Shown here piece after piece: positions 22,324 to 33,504 of a stretch of 64,000 nt of DNA; position 1 is the stretch's first letter, and every line of letters starts with the position of its first letter. The notes beneath the pieces are model-generated. The model saw nothing but the letters and a program-made list of their open reading frames with translations, made no database searches and was not told the DNA's origin. The stretch is taken from NCBI RefSeq assembly GCF_004193775.1, contig NC_041006.1, positions 24,296,585 to 24,360,584 of the forward strand, written 5' to 3'. The translations under genes and the position numbers were made by a program. The DNA comes from Glycine soja (Eukaryota; Streptophyta; Magnoliopsida; Fabales; Fabaceae).

Positions 22324-24097
22324 ATGGGATCAAATCAAATGCCTTCACTTAAAAAGAGGTTCTATCAAGTCAAGGTCAAGAGCCTAGGGACCACCAGTCC
22401 AAAAGAGTTAGGGCAGTTAATGGGTCAGCTCCAGCGGCAAGCTTTTCGCAAAGCTTACGGTAAAATCTGGGACCTAGCCATGGTAGAAGTCTCCATAGAG
22501 GTCATTGCCTCCCTCGCCCAGTATTATGATCAGTCGTTGAGGTGCTTCACCTTTGGGGACTTCCAGCTATCACCTATGGTAGAAGAATTTGAAGAAATCC
22601 TAGGATGTCCTCTAGGGGGAAGGAAACCATACCTCTTCTCAGGGTTATATCCCTCATTAGCTAGAATTTCCAAGATAGTCCAAATCTCGGCACAGGAATT
22701 AGACCACAGAAAGCAAGTCGAAAATGAGGTGGTTGGAATTCCGAGAAAATATTTGGAGGCAAAAGCAAGAATCTAGGCAGGTAAAGACGAGTGGGCCCCG
22801 TTCATAGATATTCTCACACTGTTGATCTTCGGAGGAGTCCTCTTTCCGAATGTGGATGGGTTGGTGGACCTAGCAGCGATCGACGCTTTTCTTGCCTATC
22901 ATAACCACAAGGAAAGCCCGATTGTCGCTATGCTAGCCGACCTATATGACACCTTCGATCGAAGATGCGAGAAGAGCAGTACGAGGATTGTTTGCTGTAC
23001 TCCAGCTCTTTATGTATGGTTGGTTTCGCACCTTTTTCGCCAAGAGGTAAGGCATGCTTGCCTGCTAGAAAGTCACGATTCATGCACAGAGAAAGGAGGG
23101 GCAAATCGGGACCAACTCTTAGCAAGCAAAGAAGGAACATCTGTCAACTGGTTCCCTCGACGGAAAGAAGGAAGAACCGAAGTTCTTATTTCGTGCGGAG
23201 GATTTCCAAATGTTCCCTTGATGGGGACGAGGGGTTGCATCAGTTACAATTCCGTTCTTGCTATAAGACAACTTGGCTACCCTATGAGAGGGGCGCCACT
23301 AGAGGATGAGCTCGCACCTGTCATTTCACGAGGTTTCAATAAGACCAACATGGAGACACTTCAGAAGGTCCGCAAGGCATGGGAGGTGTTGCAAAAGAAG
23401 GACAAGGAACTCAGGGGCAGTAACAATGGGCCCATCAGTGGCTACCGTAAGTGGTTAAAAGCCCACGTGCAAGGTTTGGATTGGCTTCCGAGTTTGAGAA
23501 ACGCTAAAAGAGAGGAAGTTGAGGCAGAATGCTGAACTGAGAGATATAAATGTGGCTACCACCAAAGCCTTGGAACAAGAAACCAAGATGGCTCATAGGG
23601 AAGAACACGGCCAGAACAAGTTCCGAGGGGCTCTGTGGGGCAGTAACAGTGAGCTTAAGCTCCGGAGAGAGGAAAGGGATCAATCACGAGTAAACAGTTT
23701 GATCTTGAAAGATGAGTTGAAGGCTTGCTCGAGGTCCAAGAGAAGTTTGTCTCAGCGGTTATGCGAGACAGAGACCAACATGTTAGCTATCATCACCAAG
23801 TACCAAGAAGAACTAAATCTAGCCACGACCCACGAGCATAGAGTGGCGGACGAGTATGCCCAAGTGTACGCGGAAAAGTAGGCTAGAGGAAGGGTGATCG
23901 ACTCGCTACATCAAGAGGCAACGATGTGGATGGACCGATTTGCCCTTACCTTGAACGGGAGTCAAGAGCTTCCTCGATTACTAGCCAGGGCCAAGGCAAT
24001 GGCGGACACCTACTCCGTCCCCAAGGAGATCCACGGACTTCTCGGCAATTGTCAACATATGATAGATTTAATGGCCCATATAATTAGAAACCGCTAG
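22324..24097 (+). pseudogene. Element C ORF1 (plant retroelement ORF upstream of gag)
   Basis: The start ATG at 22324 follows 'gtaaaac'. The protein has an N-terminal globular part (SLAQYYDQSLRCFTFGDFQL, FEEILGCPLGG) and a middle domain (FIDILTLLIFGGVLFPNVDG, YNSVLAIRQLGYPMRGAP). A C-terminal coiled coil rich in Arg/Glu follows (LKLRREERDQS, TETNMLAIITKYQEELNLAT). This layout matches what plant annotations call a DUF7745-type retroelement protein, by recollection. Its function is unknown; a structural or Gag-associated role is possible. Breaks: TAG at 22774-22776, frameshift near 23500-23530, TAG at 23879-23881. It ends at 24097, about 230 bp before gag. Confidence 0.75.
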
Positions 24098-24327
24098 GAA
24101 ACTTGTATTGTCACTCAGATCTTGACTAGTTATAACTTTTTGAATAAAATGAGTTTATCCCATGTTTTTGCTCCAAAGTCCGTACGAATCAAATCACTCC
24201 TGCATTTTATCTCTAGCATGCATTCATTATTTTTTACCTACTCCTCACGTTTGGTTTTTAAGGGAAAAATACCATAACTAAACGTGCCCCAAGGCATCGC
24301 TATTGCACCAGATCCAAATCTAGAACG

Positions 24328-26173
24328 ATGGGTGATCAAGAGGAGACGCAGGAACAGATGAAAGCCGACATGTCGGCTTTGAAAGAACAAATGGCTTCCA
24401 TGATGGAGGCCATGCTAGGAATGAGGCAACTCATGGAGAAAAACGTGGCCACCGCTACCGCTGTTAGTTCGGCTGCCAAAGCAGACCCAACTATCCTAGC
24501 TACCGCGCACCATCCTCCACCAAATGCGGTAGGACGAGGAAGGAGCACACTGGGGCACAACAGCAACCCCCATTTGGGATACAGCCGGGTGGCTTACCCT
24601 TATGGATTATCGCCTAATTACACGATGCTAATCATGCAGGATGACGCGGGTCATGTCTCTTCCCCCATCCTTGAAGGGGAGCCTCCTCGACAGCCCGACG
24701 AGGTCCACGAAGACCATCAGGGGTATGCCCAAGGGGATGTCGAGTTTTACCTCCTTGTTGTCGGCCAAGGTAACCAATATCACGGGGATGAGCGGTGTGA
24801 CCCGCAGCGGTCGCATGTTTGCACCCCCCGACTTGCCGACACAGCCCGCAAACATTAAAGGAAAGGCCAAGATGGTGGAAGAGCAAAATGACAAGATGAT
24901 CCTCACTCCGAACGAGGATATTCCAGTGAAGGGTCTTCTAGAGAAAAGGGATGGCTATGGCAAGAAGGAAGTGTCACTAGAGGAAGCAAGCGAGTTTCTC
25001 CGCATTATTCAGCAGAGCGAGTTCAAGGTCATTGAACAGCTCAACAAAACCCCGGCCAGGGTCTCTCTTTTGGAATTACTCATGAGCTCTGAGCCTCATC
25101 GGGCTTTTCTAGTAAAGGTTTTGAACGAAGTTCATGTGGCTCAAGATATCTCTGTAGAGGGCTTTGGAGGACTCGTCAATAATATCACCGCCAACAATTA
25201 TCTCGCCTTCGCCGAAGAAGAAATCCCTACCGAGGGGAGAGGACATAATAGGGCTTTGCATGTATCAGTCAAGTGCATGGACCATGTCGTAGCCAAGGTG
25301 CTTATCGATAATGGTTCCAGTTTAAACGTAATGCCCAAAAGCACTTTGGAGAAGTTACCGTTTAATGCTTCCCATCTAAAGCCAAGTTCCATGGTAGTTC
25401 GTGCCTTCGACGGCACCCGCCGAGAGGTTAGGGGATAGATCGACCTCCCTGTACAGATAGGCCCTCATACATGTCAGGTTACCTTTCAAATAATGGACAT
25501 TAACCCCGCTTACAACTACCTTTTGGGGCGCCCATGGATCCACTCGGTGGGAGTCGTTCCCTCTACGCTCCACCAAAAATTGAAATTCGTGGTAGAGGGG
25601 AATTTGGTTATCGTATCGGGCGAAGAAGACATTTTGGTGAGTTGCCCATCCTCTATGCCATATGTGGAAGCCGCGGGGGAGTCATTAGAAACATCCTTCG
25701 AGTCTTTTGAGGTTGTTAGCATTGCCTCTGTAAATTCCTTCTCTGGGCAACCTTGCCTGTCCAATGCGGTAGTAATGATGGCCCGAGTGATGTTGGGGAA
25801 TGGTTACGAGCCAGGAATGGGTTTAGGCAAGGACAACGGCGGCATAACCAGCCTGATAAGCACTAGAGGAAATCGTGGGAAGTTTGGGTTAGGCTATAAA
25901 CCCTCACAAGCGGACATAAGGAAAGGCATTGCACGAAGGAAGAGCGGAGGTCAAGGCTCGCGATTGGGACAAGGAGTCAAAGGAGGCCCGCCCTGCCAAA
26001 TCAGTAGGAGCTTTATAAGCGCGGGTCTAGGACACGATGGCCAAGTCGTTGCGATATGTGAAGATGATTCACCAAGTGGGTCGGAGTTGGTACGACCATG
26101 CCCTCTTGGTTTCCGACTAGGAAATTGGCGAGTGGAGGAACGCCCAGACATTTACGCAACAAGCATAATGTAA
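24328..26173 (+). pseudogene. Element C gag-protease with G-patch, capsid deleted
   Basis: The ATG at 24328 starts a Met/Glu-rich helix (EQMKADMSALKEQMASMMEA) and a Pro/Gly linker. Near 24735-24750 the frame shifts directly into a region just before protease (VTNITGMSGVTRSGRMFAP), so the capsid and zinc-finger part is deleted. The retropepsin part has LHVSVKCMDHVVAKVLIDNG with the catalytic D-N-G-S at 25307-25318 and LLGRPWIHSVGVVPSTLHQK; a TAG at 25436-25438 breaks it. A G-patch follows near 25790-25900 (GNGYEPGMGLG, GKFGLGYKP), a Gly-rich nucleic-acid-binding motif reported in some plant and animal retroviral-type proteases. The frame ends with TAA at 26171-26173. Confidence 0.8.
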
Positions 26174-26283
26174 CCCTTTATGGCTTTTAAACTCTACAGT
26201 TGGGCCTAGGCTTTAGAGTTTTCTTTTGTTAAGGTTTTATGTCTTTTGTTCCTAAATTTATCTTATAAAAGATCTTTCTTCAT

Positions 26284-27722
26284 TTGTTCCTACGTCTCTA
26301 CCCATTCTCATCCATTTGCATGTTTATTTCTGTACATTTAAACGCCAGATCCAACGACGAGTCCCTCGACGGTACTAATACCTGGGACCCGACCATCGAT
26401 TTTGAGCAAGAAACGAATCAAACGGAGGATGAAGAGGACGAGGATGTGGGACTTCCCCCGAAGTTGGAGAAGATAGTCGCCCATGAGGACCAAGAGATTG
26501 GGCCTTATCAAGAAGAGACAGAACTAGTGAACTTAGGAACCGGCAGTGGGAAAAAGGAAGTAAAGATAGGCACGGGCATGACCACACCCATCCATGAAGA
26601 ATTAACAATGCTACTGAAAGACTACCAAGACATCTTTGCTTGTTCGTATCAAGATATGCCCGGTTTGAGTTCTGACATTGTACAACACCGGTTACCTCTA
26701 AATCCTGAGTGTTCCCCGATAAAACAAAAACTGAGGAGGATGAAGCCCGAGACATCCTTGAAAATAAAAGAAGAGGTGAAGAAACAATTTGACGCTGGTT
26801 TTTTGGCTGTCGCTCGGTACTCAGAATGGGTTGCCAACATTGTACGAGTCCCTAAGAAGGATGGGAAGGTGCGAATGTGTGTGGATTATCAAGACTTGAA
26901 TCGAGCCAGTCCCAAAGACAATTTTCCTTTGCCGCACATCGATATCCTCGTGGATAATACAGCCAATTTCGCTTTGTTTTCCTTTATGGACGGGTTCTCC
27001 GGTTACAATCAGATAAAAATGGTGCCGGAGGATATGGAAAAGACTACCTTCGTCACCCTATGGGGGAGGATCTGCTACAAGGCGATGTCCTTTGGACTCA
27101 AGAATGTCGGGGCAACTTATCAACGGGCTATGGTAGCTTTGTTCCACGATATGATGCACCAAGAGATCAAGGTCTATGTGGACAACATAATTGCCAAATC
27201 TAAAACCGAGGAGGAACACCTTGTCAACCTGCGGAAGTTGTTCGAAAGGCTTAGGAAGTATCAATTGAGGTTGAACCCCGCTAAGTGCACTTTTGGGGTC
27301 AAATCAGGGAAATTGCAAGGTTTCATCGTAAGCCAGAAAGGGATAGAGGTGGACCCCGAAAAGGTGATGGCCATCCTTGTGATGCCGGAACCCCGTACCA
27401 AGAGGCAAGTCCGAGGTTTCCTGGGACGTTTGAATTATATTGCCTGATTCATATCACAACTCACTGCTATTTGTGAGCCGTTGTTCAAACTCTTACGCAA
27501 AAACCAAACCGTCCGCTGGAACGAGGATTGTCAAGAGGCATTTGGAAGGATCAAAAAGTGTCTCATGAATCCTCCTATGCTTATGCCACCGATACTCGAT
27601 AGGCCTCTCATCTTGTATATGACGATTTTGGACGAGTCGATGGGATGTATGCTGGGGCAACATGACAAGTCCGGGAAGAAAGAGCGTGCTGTCTACTACT
27701 TGAGTAAGAAGTTCAAACGTTC
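26284..27722 (+). pseudogene. Element C reverse transcriptase and start of RNase H
   Basis: Well-preserved Ty3-type RT: DIFACSYQDMPGLSSDIVQH, PIKQKLRRMKPE, VPKKDGKVRMCVDYQDLNRA, PKDNFPLPHIDILVDN, FSFMDGFSGYNQIKM and LKNVGATYQRAM. The catalytic box reads YVDN (27175-27186) where YVDD is required, so the second metal-binding Asp is lost. A TGA at 27445-27447 interrupts the connection domain (RLNYIA-stop-FISQL). RNase H begins (PLILYMTILDESMGCMLGQH, AVYYLSKKF) and stops abruptly near 27720; its catalytic residues are gone. The missing part is a deletion, because archaeal-type RNase H sequence follows immediately. Confidence 0.9.
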
Positions 27723-28280
27723 TAGGCCATGGGATTGGAGCAGTATTGGTCTCTCCAGACAAACAATGTATACCTTTCACGACCAGGTTGGGATTTGACT
27801 GCACCAACAATATGGCCGAGTATGAAGCGTGTGCCCTGGCCGTCCAGGCGGCAATTGACTCTAATGTCAAACTGCTCAAAGTATACGGGGACTCAGCACT
27901 GGTGATTCACCAGCTGAGAGGGGAATGGGAAACTAGAGACCCCAAGCTGATACCCTACAAAGCCTATATCAAGGAGTTGGCTGACTCTTTTGATGAGATC
28001 TCCTTCCATCATGTTACCCGGGAGGAAAATCAAATGGTGGATGCGCTTGCTACCTTGGCATCCATGTTCCAACTAACACCGCACGGGGACCTACCATACA
28101 TTAAATTCTGGTGTCGTGGCGGACTTGCGCATTGTTGTCTGGCGGAAGAGGAATGGGACGGTAAGCCTTGGTATTTCGATATCAAGCGATTTGTTGAAAG
28201 CAAAGAATACCCACCGGGGGCTTCTGACAATGATAAGAGGACATTGAGGATATTGGCGGCCAGTTTCTTCATGAGAAGAA
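27723..28280 (+). pseudogene. Element C archaeal-type RNase H
   Basis: Begins in a shifted frame (VLVSPDKQCIPFTTRLGFDC), then NMAEYEACALAVQAAID, LKVYGDSALVIHQLRGEWET and HVTREENQMVDALATLASM. These are the D-E-D type blocks of the second RNase H that Tat elements carry between RT and integrase. The N-terminal strand with the first Asp lies at or beyond the deletion junction, so activity is unlikely. It continues in frame into the integrase linker. Confidence 0.8.
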
Positions 28281-29416
28281 TCATACTATATAAAAGAAGC
28301 CACGACATGACTCTTCTGCGATGCGTGGATGCCAAAGAGGCGAACCATATGATTGAGGAAGCCCATGAGGGTTCGTTTGGAACGCATGCCAATGGGCATG
28401 CTATGGCCAGGAAGATCCTGAGAACAGGTTATTACTAGCTCACCATGGAAAGTGATTGCTGCATCCATGTAAGGAAATGCCATAAATGTCAAGCGTTCGC
28501 GGACAATGTCAATGCTCCGCCATATCCTCTGAATGTCATGTCCTCCCCTTGGCCTATTTCCATGTGGGGGATAGACGTCATAGGATCCATCAAACCCAAG
28601 GCTTCGAACGGTCATCGCTTCATTCTCGTGGCAATAGATTATTTCACCAAATGGGTCGAAGTGGCTTCCTAGACCAATGTCACGAGGAGTGTAGTGGTCA
28701 GATTCATCAAGAGGGAGCTGATTTGTCGGTACGGACTCCCTAGGAAGATCATTACTGACAATGGTACCAATCTTAAGAACAAGATGATGTAGGAAATATG
28801 CGCGGATTTCAAAATCCAGCATCACAATTCCACGCCCTACCGACCAAAAATGAACGGAGCCGTGGAAGCAGCCAACAAGAATATTAAGAAAATTATTCAA
28901 AAGATGACAGTGTCATACAAAGATTGGCATGAGATGTTGCCTCTTGCCTTGCATGGATACCGAACTTTGGTACGAACTTCTACTGGGGCAACACCATATT
29001 CCTTGGTTTATGGAACAGAAGCAGTACTCCCATTTGAAGTAGAGATCTTTTCCCAGAGGATACTAGCAGAATCAGGCTTAGAAGAATCGGAGTGGGCTTA
29101 AACGCGCTACTACTAACTCAATCTTATTGAAGGTAAGCGCTTGACGACCATGAGCCATGGGCGCCTGTATCAACAAAGAATGAAGAATGCGTTTGACAAG
29201 AAGGTGTGCTTGCGCCGGTTCCACGAGGGGGACCTTGTACTAAAAAAGATGTCCCACGCTGTCAAAGATAATCGAGGGAAGTGGGCCCAAAACTATGAAG
29301 GGCCTTTCGTTGTGAAAAAGGCCTTTTCCGGAGGGGCCCTGGTGCTTACCAACATGGATGGCGAGGAGCTACCTATCCCCGTGAACTCTGATGTTGTCAA
29401 GCGATACTATGCTTAG
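28281..29416 (+). pseudogene. Element C integrase
   Basis: The zinc-binding part is GSFGTHANGHAMARKILRTG ... CHKCQAF (HHCC). The catalytic D, D and E are all present: MWGIDVIGSI, KIITDNGTNL and YRPKMNGAVEAANKN. The C-terminal part follows (MSHAVKDNRGKWAQNYEGPF, GEELPIPVNSDVVKRYYA), ending at 29416. There is no chromodomain, as expected for Tat. In-frame stops: TAG 28436-28438, TAG 28670-28672, TAG 28790-28792, TAA 29099-29101 and one near 29114. Several fit CAG/CAA to TAG/TAA changes. Otherwise the frame is continuous. Confidence 0.9.
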
Positions 29417-30100
29417 AATCTGGGGCAATTGAGGATATCGCTGCAAGTTCTTTTATTTTTATGTGTGTATTTCTTGGTTTTCCCTAGGGATTCCCGTCTG
29501 CTATAAATTCTCGTCGCAGTTTTTTAAATGAAGAGAACATGAGTTTGAGGCTTCAGTCCTCACTTTGTGTTTCAAACCATGTGCAGTTTGTGATGACCTG
29601 AGCCTTTTCGCTCAGTCCATGGGATGCCCCAAGCGCTTAATTAAAACTAGACCTAACCAATTTTCACTAAAAAGATTGTTGCATTTGAAAACACTCATGC
29701 ATACGCATACACATGCATATTTTGTGATAACAGGGGCAGAAGCGTCTTAGGCAGTGGTCAGATGCCGGGATGAAGCTGAAGGTAGAAACCCATCAAGGTA
29801 AAATGGTAACGCGGCCACGGTTTGCCGCACAATGCCGTCTCCTATTTTTCAGGTACTTAGGGACGGATGCAAATAGAGGCTAGGGTCACAACCGATAGAT
29901 CGTCGTCCCTTCCCCAGCTCTGGACAAGCGGAAAACACCACTGCAAGGTAGACTAGTATCCTTTAAATTCACAGTAATTATTACTGTTGTTTTTTTAAAA
30001 TAATTAATGGATGCCTAATCTACCTTGAGTGGATTCGAGTAAGCAAACGCCAACCCGTAGAGGGCCATGCTTATGTCTTCCCTAAAAAAAAGTACAGGTT
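29417..30100 (+). other. Region between integrase and accessory ORF unit
   Basis: No gene. Typical 3' sequence of the element with T-rich runs. It ends at the start of the segment shared with element D. Confidence 0.6.
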
Positions 30101-30726
30101 AGCTCGCCTGGGCGAGCACCCCTACACCTGCAAATAAAAAAACGAGGGAGAGGGAGTTTTCCTCCACCCAAAACTCTCCCCCTCACTTCAAAAACACCAA
30201 GCTCACGGGAACTACGAAGACAAAAGCCCCCAAGCTTCCATTGTTGAGTTTTTGCTTCCCTTTTCACGCTTTGTTTCACTCCCTACAAGTAAGTGCACTT
30301 TGCCTTGGTTATTTGGCTCTCCATTGTTGTGTTTTGGTGCTTTAGTTGCTCATATTATGCGAAATTCGTGAAGCAATTCACATATGAAACCATACTTGTT
30401 TTCGCTAAATTAAGGGGTTGTAAGGGATGGCCTTAGGCCTATGTTGCATTCTGGAGTAATGGGGCATGCCACATTGCCCCCATTCTCTTGCTATTCATGC
30501 CTAAACATGTGCCCACCAAGTGCTCGGTATAGGGACAACATGTAGAGGTTAAAATGAGTGCCTGAATGCGATTCTAGGCCTAGGAACCCAAGCTTTTGAT
30601 TTCAATACAAGAAAGCGTAAAAATGAGGGCATTATGATAGGAATTTCCCTTTAGGCCAGCGGCTGATTTTTGGGGCTGCACCATGGTTTGGCACAATACC
30701 TTGAGCATGCATATATGAATTCTTTT

Positions 30727-30728
<2 letters not shown>
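30101..30728 (+). promoter_or_regulatory. Promoter-like palindrome, 5' leader and intron start for accessory ORF copy 1
   Basis: The palindrome AGCTCGCC-TG-GGCGAGC (30101-30117) is the same as the hairpin upstream of the TATA box in the LTRs. A pyrimidine-rich leader (ctctccccctcactt, shared with about 37180) leads to a consensus splice donor CAAGTAAGTG near 30287. The same donor occurs in element D near 37290. The intron homologue runs on until the (AT)n block. Confidence 0.5.

Positions 30729-30798
<70 letters not shown>
30729..30798. repeat. (AT)35 microsatellite
   Basis: A pure 70-bp AT run lies exactly where homology with the intron/N-terminal exon of copy 2 is interrupted. Confidence 0.97.
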
Positions 30799-30801
<3 letters not shown>

Positions 30802-30817
30802 TGATAGCCATCGTTTC

Positions 30818-31974
30818 AGGAGCACTGAGCACCAGCAACGTTTCGAGACCATCAAAGGATGGTCGTTCCACAAAGAAAGACGCGTCCAGCTCAGGGACAA
30901 TGAGTACACAGATTTTTAGGAAGAAATAGCTTGCCGACATTGGACATCACTGGTCACTCCGATGGCTAAGTTTGACCCAGATATAGTTCTGGAGTTTTAT
31001 GCTAATGCTTGCCCCATAGAAGAGGGAGTGCGGGACATGCGGTCATGGGTAAAGGGTCAATGGATCCCCTTTGACGCAGATGCCCTCAGTTAGTTCCTGG
31101 GTGACCCGCTAGTGCTGGAGGAAGGCCAGGAGTGCGAGTTTAGTCAGAGGAGGAACAGGGCCGATGGGTTTGACGAAGAGGCCATTGCTCAGCTGTTATG
31201 CACACCGGGTCAGGATTTCACCCGGACCACTGCCGGGAGGCGGGTGTGGATCATGGACACCAGCATGACCACCTTGACACATATGTGGATGACATTGCTG
31301 CTTAGTAATGTCTTGCCTAGTGATCATAACATCGACCTTCCTCTGCCAAGTGTCAGCTGGTGTATGCCATCCTGACACGGATGAGCGTCCATGTGGCTCA
31401 GTTAATTGCTGACGCCGTCTATTTATTTGCAGGTATGCCACCCACTAGGCACCCCCTAGACCCGGATAAGTCTAACAGGGCCGTCGGGTTTCTTGCATTG
31501 ATCATGGGCCTCTGCCGGTTAGTCGGGGTTCCCGTCACACCTAGTAAGGTGATCCGACCGCCGATCACCTGGGCCTTCATTGAGAAGTATTGTACGCCTA
31601 GGCAGGCGCAGGGTGATGCACCGCAGGCCGCAGACGCACCACCACCACCTCATCAGGCTGATCCCGCTGGGTCATTAGGCATGGAGCGGTATCTACAGCA
31701 CTTGGTTCGCCAGCAGGCGGCCAACCACCGGGGGCAGGTGCACATACACGAGTGTCTCTACCAGCTCAGCCTCAGTCAGCAGGGCCAAGGTTTTGTACCT
31801 TTTGCGTGCCCTACTACAGATCAATTTAGGACTGAGGTCGCATGGCCCGGAGATTGGACCGAGGCCCAGGCGGAGGAGGCGCCTGCAGGAGCTCCCGGCG
31901 ATGCAGAGGAGGCTCACATGGATGAGGAGATGGCAGACTTGCTTGGCTTCTTGGGAGGAAGCGGAGCCACGTGA
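30818..31974 (+). pseudogene. Accessory ORF copy 1: 'putative plant transposon protein' type
   Basis: Homologous to 38332-39424. Recognisable blocks are FDPDIVLEFYANA, SWVKGQWIPFDADAL, GFDEEAIAQLLCTPGQDFTR, RRVWIMDTSMTTLTHMWMTL and AILTRMSVHVAQLIADAVYL. A Pro/Gln-rich linker (QAADAPPPPHQADPAG) and an acidic tail MDEEMADLLGFLGGSGAT end at a TGA near 31973. The domain is widespread in legume genomes beside retroelements; its function is unknown. The start and first ~30 codons are lost at the (AT)n block. TAGs at 30917-30919 and 31091-31093 replace CAG codons seen in copy 2, and frameshifts occur near 31005 and 31355. The longest intact piece is 31360-31974. Confidence 0.75.
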
Positions 31975-33338
31975 CCGAGGTCACCGCATTTTTTTTACAT
32001 TACTGTTTTTTTGATTATTTTGCTATTGACTTTTTTGTTATTGTCTATATTGTTGTTGACATTACTATTTTATGTTTTTGTTCATATGGTTGCTAACGTT
32101 ACTATCATTATTGTTCGTTTCTGTTAGAAATTTTTGGCGTTATGGCTCTCAGTTATTTTGTCACCGTTTTTGCGACTTACCATTTTCGTGCGTTTTTCGT
32201 TCACCTTGTGGTTAGACATAAATAGGTAGTATGCGTCGTCATCCGCACACCTTGTCAAAGAAAAAAAAGAGAAAAAGGAAAGAAGAAAGAGGAAATGAAC
32301 AAATGATAAATACCTTAAAAAAAGAAAAAAAGAGGAAAAGGAAAAGGGAGCAAGTAAGAAAAGAAAAGAAAGGAAGAAAAAAAGGAAATAAATAAAAATA
32401 AAAAGTTGTCTGGCTAAAAAACAACATGCTTGTGAAAAGAGATAATTTCCAACTTTTCTTTGAAAAAATTCACTGATCATAACCAGTTTTTGAAAAAATG
32501 TGTATACATTTGAAGGATAAATGCTGCGAAAGTTTTCGAACACCCAAAATAGACTTGGATAAATGCACAAATTGATAAAAGAACATGGTTTGAAAGCACT
32601 GGGTTGACTAAAATAGAGAAAATGAATCCTAAGCCCTAGTATCACATGTCCATAAAAATTTGTTGCTTCAGTATCCTCATAGGTGCATGCATGACCAGTT
32701 TTGCATAAAATTTCCAAATCATCATTGTTGCATGTGTATCATGGAAATAATGTGGGACATCCCCTTTACCCCTAAACCGCTGGTCAAAACTGACATATGT
32801 CATGTCCAGCCTTTCTATCAGCCTTGAGCCAAAATCCCAACTTACCATAAACATGGCCCTCAAAAGAAAACAAAAACAAAAAAAGAGGAAAAGAAGAGAA
32901 AAGGAGAAAATTCCCGATCAAAAGAATCGGAAGAAAGCAAAAAGAGAAAATTCCCAATCAAAAGAGTGGGAGAAAACAAAAAGAAAGAAAATTCCCGATC
33001 AAACATCGGAAGAAAAAGAAATATGCAGAGAAGTCGTTGGACAAAGACGACATCTGAACAAATACAGAATTGTCACCAAGTAAAACAAGAAAAGAAAGGA
33101 AACCACGATCTAAAGTAGTCCTTCCCCTTTGATTGCAAACCAAGTGTTTCCTCTAAATGGTCATTTAGAAACGAAATGCTAACATCCGAAATCTCATTTA
33201 TATGAGAAGATTTCATCAGCATACTCCCCTTCCCTGGTAGACACATTGTTTTTCATTCAAAAAGCATATGTTGCTCTGATTAGTTGGAAGTTTTGTCTCT
33301 TTACTAAACCATGTTCGCATTTTAGTGAAGAAAATACC

Positions 33339-33356
33339 GAGACTATTTTTAGTCTC
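33339..33356 (+). other. Conserved GAGACTA/TAGTCTC hairpin (3' region copy 1)
   Basis: A 7-bp stem with a 4-nt T loop. Counterparts at 41016-41032 and 51839-51854 (AGGACC/GGTCCT) keep pairing while bases differ. Confidence 0.65.
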
Positions 33357-33371
33357 ACAAGTTATCCAGAA

Positions 33372-33407
33372 CTACGTAGGTCTGAGTTCCTCATTGAGGA
33401 TACGTAG
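33372..33407 (+). other. Conserved TACGTA stem-loop (3' region copy 1)
   Basis: Outer CTACGTA/TACGTAG, bulge GGTCTGAG, inner TCCTCA/TGAGGA. The same fold as in the LTRs, with changed inner-stem bases on both sides. Confidence 0.65.
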
Positions 33408-33504
33408 GAGCAAGAGCCTCGCTTTTGTCGGCCGCCCCACAATTTTTGTCATACTGACCCTGTGGTCATGTGACATGCGGAGACACCTGATGGTTATCCG
33501 TTTA

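Larger units (their letters stand above)
31975..33504 (+). other. 3' untranslated region of element C
   Basis: Aligns with 39425-41190 and 50690-51859. Order: T-rich block with 'ttggcgttatggctctcagttatt', a purine-rich A/G block (32258-32405), a conserved block near 32460-32830, three ~45-bp units 'gaaaattcccgatcaaaa-atcgg' (32905-33020), hairpin GAGACTA/TAGTCTC (33339-33356), and the TACGTA hairpin (33372-33407). Apparent ORFs here are low-complexity. Confidence 0.75.

Noticed and set aside
30580..30940. ORFs with runs of Ile-Tyr
   Set aside because: Translation of the (AT)n microsatellite.
32124..33143. Lys- or Phe/Leu-rich ORFs, some resembling membrane proteins
   Set aside because: They come from A/G-rich and T/C-rich blocks of the untranslated region and are not conserved in frame between copies.
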